From NCBI RefSeq assembly GCF_900110295.1, contig NZ_FODF01000011.1:1-35432 (forward strand): a stretch of DNA of 35,432 nt, in the 5' to 3' direction. Under the pieces are notes generated by a model. That model saw nothing but the letters and a program-made list of their open reading frames with translations, was not told the origin of the DNA and ran no database searches. The DNA is from Peptostreptococcus russellii (lineage in GTDB: Bacteria; Bacillota; Clostridia; Peptostreptococcales; Peptostreptococcaceae). The translations under genes and the position numbers were made by a program. Below, one piece after another: positions 32,946 through 35,432 of the stretch. Every line of letters starts with the position of its first letter. The first letter of the stretch is position 1.

Positions 32946-33761
32946 ATGTTTAAAGATAATGTTGAAAATATAATAGATTCCGAAGAAACGGACCTTAGAA
33001 AACTTCAACTAGTCATTTTGGAAATAATGAAGGTAATTGATGAAATGTGTAGAGCAAACAATATAGAATACTGGATAGATTCTGGAACTCTTCTGGGTTC
33101 AGTAAGGCATGGAGGATTTATACCTTGGGATGACGATTGTGATATTTGTATGAAAAGAGAAGATTATGAGAAGTTTGAAAAAATAGCAGGTACAAATCTT
33201 CCTGAAGGGCTTTTTTATGATAGTAAGTATACAGTAAACAGATGTCAAAAAGAGGTCAATATACAGCCATCCTTTGCCAAGATATATTATTTGGGACATT
33301 TTAAAGGGTATGAAAGAGCATCAGGTGAGAAATGCATGGGAACATTTGTGGATATATTTCCATGTGATTCAGTAAATGAAAAAATGCTCAATAAAAAATG
33401 GTGCAAAGCACTTAATAGAATAAGTTATTTTAGAAAGACAAGACCTAGTAAATTTAGGGATCACATTAAGCTATTTTTACAGAATATTAAAGTTGAAAAT
33501 ATATGGATTGATTACTGTAAAAGAGCTAAGGAAAAAAAATTAACAGATAGTATCGTATATGGAGTAGACACACCTTTTATGGACAATAGATGGCGACATA
33601 GAAATGAAGTTGTGTTTCCTCTAAAGGAATATGATTTTGAAGGTTACAAATTCTATGGTCCTAGTGACTATGATACATACTTGAAGAAGTATTATGGGGA
33701 CTATATGAGTTTTCCACCCGAGGAAGAAAGAGTACCCCATATTATTGATTTAGAATTATAG
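32946..33761 (+). CDS. LicD-family phosphotransferase
   Basis: A 271-residue member of the LicD family (nucleotidyltransferase fold). The core motif GTLLGSVRHGGFIPWDDD spans residues 47-64, and the following DICM completes the metal-binding acidic cluster. FVDIFPCD and the C-terminal YDTYLKKYYGDYM with PPEEER are also family features. Characterised LicD proteins transfer phosphocholine from CDP-choline to surface glycans or teichoic acids; other members move other phospho-groups, so the donor here is open. No choline uptake or licC gene is nearby. It is cytoplasmic, with no signal or TM segment. It lies 13 nt before the flippase gene. Confidence 0.88.
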   Translation: MFKDNVENIIDSEETDLRKLQLVILEIMKVIDEMCRANNIEYWIDSGTLLGSVRHGGFIPWDDDCDICMKREDYEKFEKIAGTNLPEGLFYDSKYTVNRCQKEVNIQPSFAKIYYLGHFKGYERASGEKCMGTFVDIFPCDSVNEKMLNKKWCKALNRISYFRKTRPSKFRDHIKLFLQNIKVENIWIDYCKRAKEKKLTDSIVYGVDTPFMDNRWRHRNEVVFPLKEYDFEGYKFYGPSDYDTYLKKYYGDYMSFPPEEERVPHIIDLEL

Positions 33762-33774
33762 ATAGGAGAGAAAA

Positions 33775-35337
33775 ATGTCAAAAACTGCAAAAACTACGCT
33801 TGTTTTGATGCTAGTAACAATATTTTCAAAGATAATTGGTCTTATTAGAGAAACTGTTATGGCTGCAAGCTATGGTACTAGTATGTATAAGGCGGTATAC
33901 GATATTGCAAACAATATACCTATTGTAATATTTGCTATAGTCGGAACTGCATTAGCAACAAGTTATATACCGGTTTTTAATAGAGTTGAAAAGGAAAGAG
34001 GAAAAGATGGAGCTATAGAATTTACAAATTCTATAATAAATATTGTAATTATAATATGTCTTTTACTTTCATTGTTGGGAATAGTATTTGCAAAGCCTTT
34101 AGTAAAAATATTTGCAATAGGTTATGAAGGTGAAGCCTTGAAATTGGCAGTTAACTTTACAAGAATACTTCTTCCTACAATAATATTTGTTGGAGTTGCA
34201 AATATACTGACTTCTTTTTTACAGGTAAAAGGAAAGTTTGTTATTCCTGGTCTTGTGGGTGTTCCATATAATATTATAATTATAGCCTCTATACTAATAA
34301 GTAAAAATACAACTATATTTGTACTTGTAATAGGTACATTTTTTGCGATATTATCAAAGACATTATTTATGGTTTTTGAAGCAAGAAGGCAGGGATTAAG
34401 ATATAGACCAAAATTTAATATAAAGGATGATGCTATAAAAGAAATGGTAAATTTAATATTGCCAGTTCTTATAGGAGTCGGTGCATCTCAGATAAACTCA
34501 ACGATAGATAAGAGTTTGGCAACAACTCTTGGATTCAACGTGGTATCTTCGTTTGGTTATGCTACAAAGCTTTATGAATTTGTTCAGGCTTTATTTATAA
34601 CTTCTATTTTAGCAGTAGTATATCCAATGCTTGCAAAATATACAGCCTTTGAAAAAATGGATGAATTTAATAATTCATTGAGAAAGACAATAAATATAGT
34701 AATAGTAGCACTTGTGCCTATTGTAATTGGAGCTTGTGTTCTTTCTAGTCCAATAGTTAGAGTTTTATTCCAAAGAAGAAGTTTTACAACAAGTGATACA
34801 GCAGTAACTGCTAATATATTAATGTTTTATACAGTAGGTTTACTTGCTTTTGCAATAAGAGATGTTATTACCAGAGGGTTCTATTCAATGCATGATAGTA
34901 AAACACCAATGACTAATAGTATTATAGCCATATTCTTTAATATAGCCTTAAATTTAATATTAATAAAACCACTAGGTTATAAGGGTTTGGCTCTTGCTAC
35001 AGCGGTTTCTGCATATATAGGATTGTTCCTGTTTGTAAGAAGTTTAAAAAAGAAAGCAGGAGATTTTGGTCTAAAAAATATAGGAATAGTGAGTATAAAA
35101 GCACTTTTTTCTGCGGCTATAATGGGAGTATGCTCATACTTTAGTTATAGATTTTCAATAGCTTTTATAGGAGAAAGTTTTTTAGGTGCACTAATATCAC
35201 TAGCATTAGCAGTTATGATAGGAGCAATTGTGTATTGTGTGATAATGTATGTGCTTAGAGTAGATGAATTTAATGAAGTTATATTCATGGTTAAAGGTGG
35301 AATAACAAAAAAATTATCATTTATAAAAAGAAAATAG
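33775..35337 (+). CDS. murJ: MurJ/MviN-family lipid-linked glycan flippase
   Basis: A 520-residue integral membrane protein of the MOP superfamily with about 14 predicted hydrophobic helices. The N-terminus TTLVLMLVTIFSKIIGLIRE, then GTSMYKAVYDIANNIP, and the central DKSLATTLGFNVVSSFGYATKL (in two parts) match MurJ/MviN. MurJ moves lipid II outward for peptidoglycan synthesis. Because it follows licD, a role in exporting another lipid-linked surface glycan is possible, and the symbol should be read as family-level. SD ATAGGAGAG. It probably forms an operon with licD and is followed by a terminator. Confidence 0.9.
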   Translation: MSKTAKTTLVLMLVTIFSKIIGLIRETVMAASYGTSMYKAVYDIANNIPIVIFAIVGTALATSYIPVFNRVEKERGKDGAIEFTNSIINIVIIICLLLSLLGIVFAKPLVKIFAIGYEGEALKLAVNFTRILLPTIIFVGVANILTSFLQVKGKFVIPGLVGVPYNIIIIASILISKNTTIFVLVIGTFFAILSKTLFMVFEARRQGLRYRPKFNIKDDAIKEMVNLILPVLIGVGASQINSTIDKSLATTLGFNVVSSFGYATKLYEFVQALFITSILAVVYPMLAKYTAFEKMDEFNNSLRKTINIVIVALVPIVIGACVLSSPIVRVLFQRRSFTTSDTAVTANILMFYTVGLLAFAIRDVITRGFYSMHDSKTPMTNSIIAIFFNIALNLILIKPLGYKGLALATAVSAYIGLFLFVRSLKKKAGDFGLKNIGIVSIKALFSAAIMGVCSYFSYRFSIAFIGESFLGALISLALAVMIGAIVYCVIMYVLRVDEFNEVIFMVKGGITKKLSFIKRK

Positions 35338-35345
35338 AATATTTG

Positions 35346-35382
35346 ATACTCTTCTGTTAAAATTAGCAGAAGAGTATTTTTT
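35346..35382 (+). terminator. intrinsic terminator after the flippase gene
   Basis: ATACTCTTCTG (35346-35356) and CAGAAGAGTAT (35367-35377) form a perfect 11-bp stem with a 10-nt loop, followed by T residues through 35382. Nothing else is recognisable in the last 50 bases. Confidence 0.9.
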
Positions 35383-35432
35383 ATATAAATTTGTAGTTTT
35401 ATAGAAAAAATCTATTTCAAAAAATATTTTTT

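Overview
This is an AT-rich stretch of a low-GC Gram-positive chromosome. Gene content and order (the S10-spc-alpha ribosomal operon with a KOW protein before infA, rpoA-rplQ, then a general ECF module), zinc-type S14 and L36, a four-cysteine adenylate kinase lid and the short clostridial type of AroC all point to an anaerobic member of Clostridia. Peptostreptococcaceae is my best guess. The assignment is inferred from gene content; no 16S gene or other phylogenetic marker was compared.

Region 1 (1-14671) is one long ribosomal superoperon on the + strand: rpsJ-rplC-rplD-rplW-rplB-rpsS-rplV-rpsC-rplP-rpmC-rpsQ-rplN-rplX-rplE-rpsN(Z)-rpsH-rplF-rplR-rpsE-rpmD-rplO-secY-adk-KOW-infA-rpmJ-rpsM-rpsK-rpoA-rplQ. 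It starts at a clear sigma-A promoter with a foldable leader and ends at a perfect 10-bp intrinsic terminator. Two usual members are missing: map (between adk and the KOW gene, where 193 nt of unexplained sequence sits) and rpsD (between rpsK and rpoA, where an orphan Shine-Dalgarno remains).

Region 2 (14672-21262) holds a D-2-hydroxyacid dehydrogenase, an adenine deaminase and, on the - strand, a TM2-domain membrane protein. These separate rplQ from the ECF transporter module ecfA1-ecfA2-ecfT, which often follows it directly. A 586-bp gap before ecfA1 carries a complete small-RNA-like transcription unit (promoter, hairpin, intrinsic terminator), then an extended -10 promoter and a leader able to form mutually exclusive helices.

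Region 3 (21263-35432) starts with an O6-alkylguanine-DNA alkyltransferase preceded by a perfect LexA/Cheo box. An aromatic-amino-acid block follows (aroB ... aroA-aroC ... chorismate mutase). It is split by a 6.3-kb divergent carbohydrate cassette: on the - strand a lipoprotein binding protein and two MalF/MalG permeases, and on the + strand an MsmK-type ATPase and a DUF4091/GH123-like hydrolase. Together these could import and cleave a HexNAc (possibly GalNAc) oligosaccharide. The window ends with a LicD-family transferase and a MurJ/MviN flippase, probably an envelope-glycan pair.

There are no tRNA or rRNA genes, CRISPR arrays, transposases or phage genes. No wholly new protein system is evident. 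The least explained material is in the non-coding stretches: the S10 leader and the rpsJ-rplC hairpins, the adk-KOW gap, the 18.2-18.65 kb RNA region, the operator-like repeat at 26.49-26.53 kb, and the region before licD.
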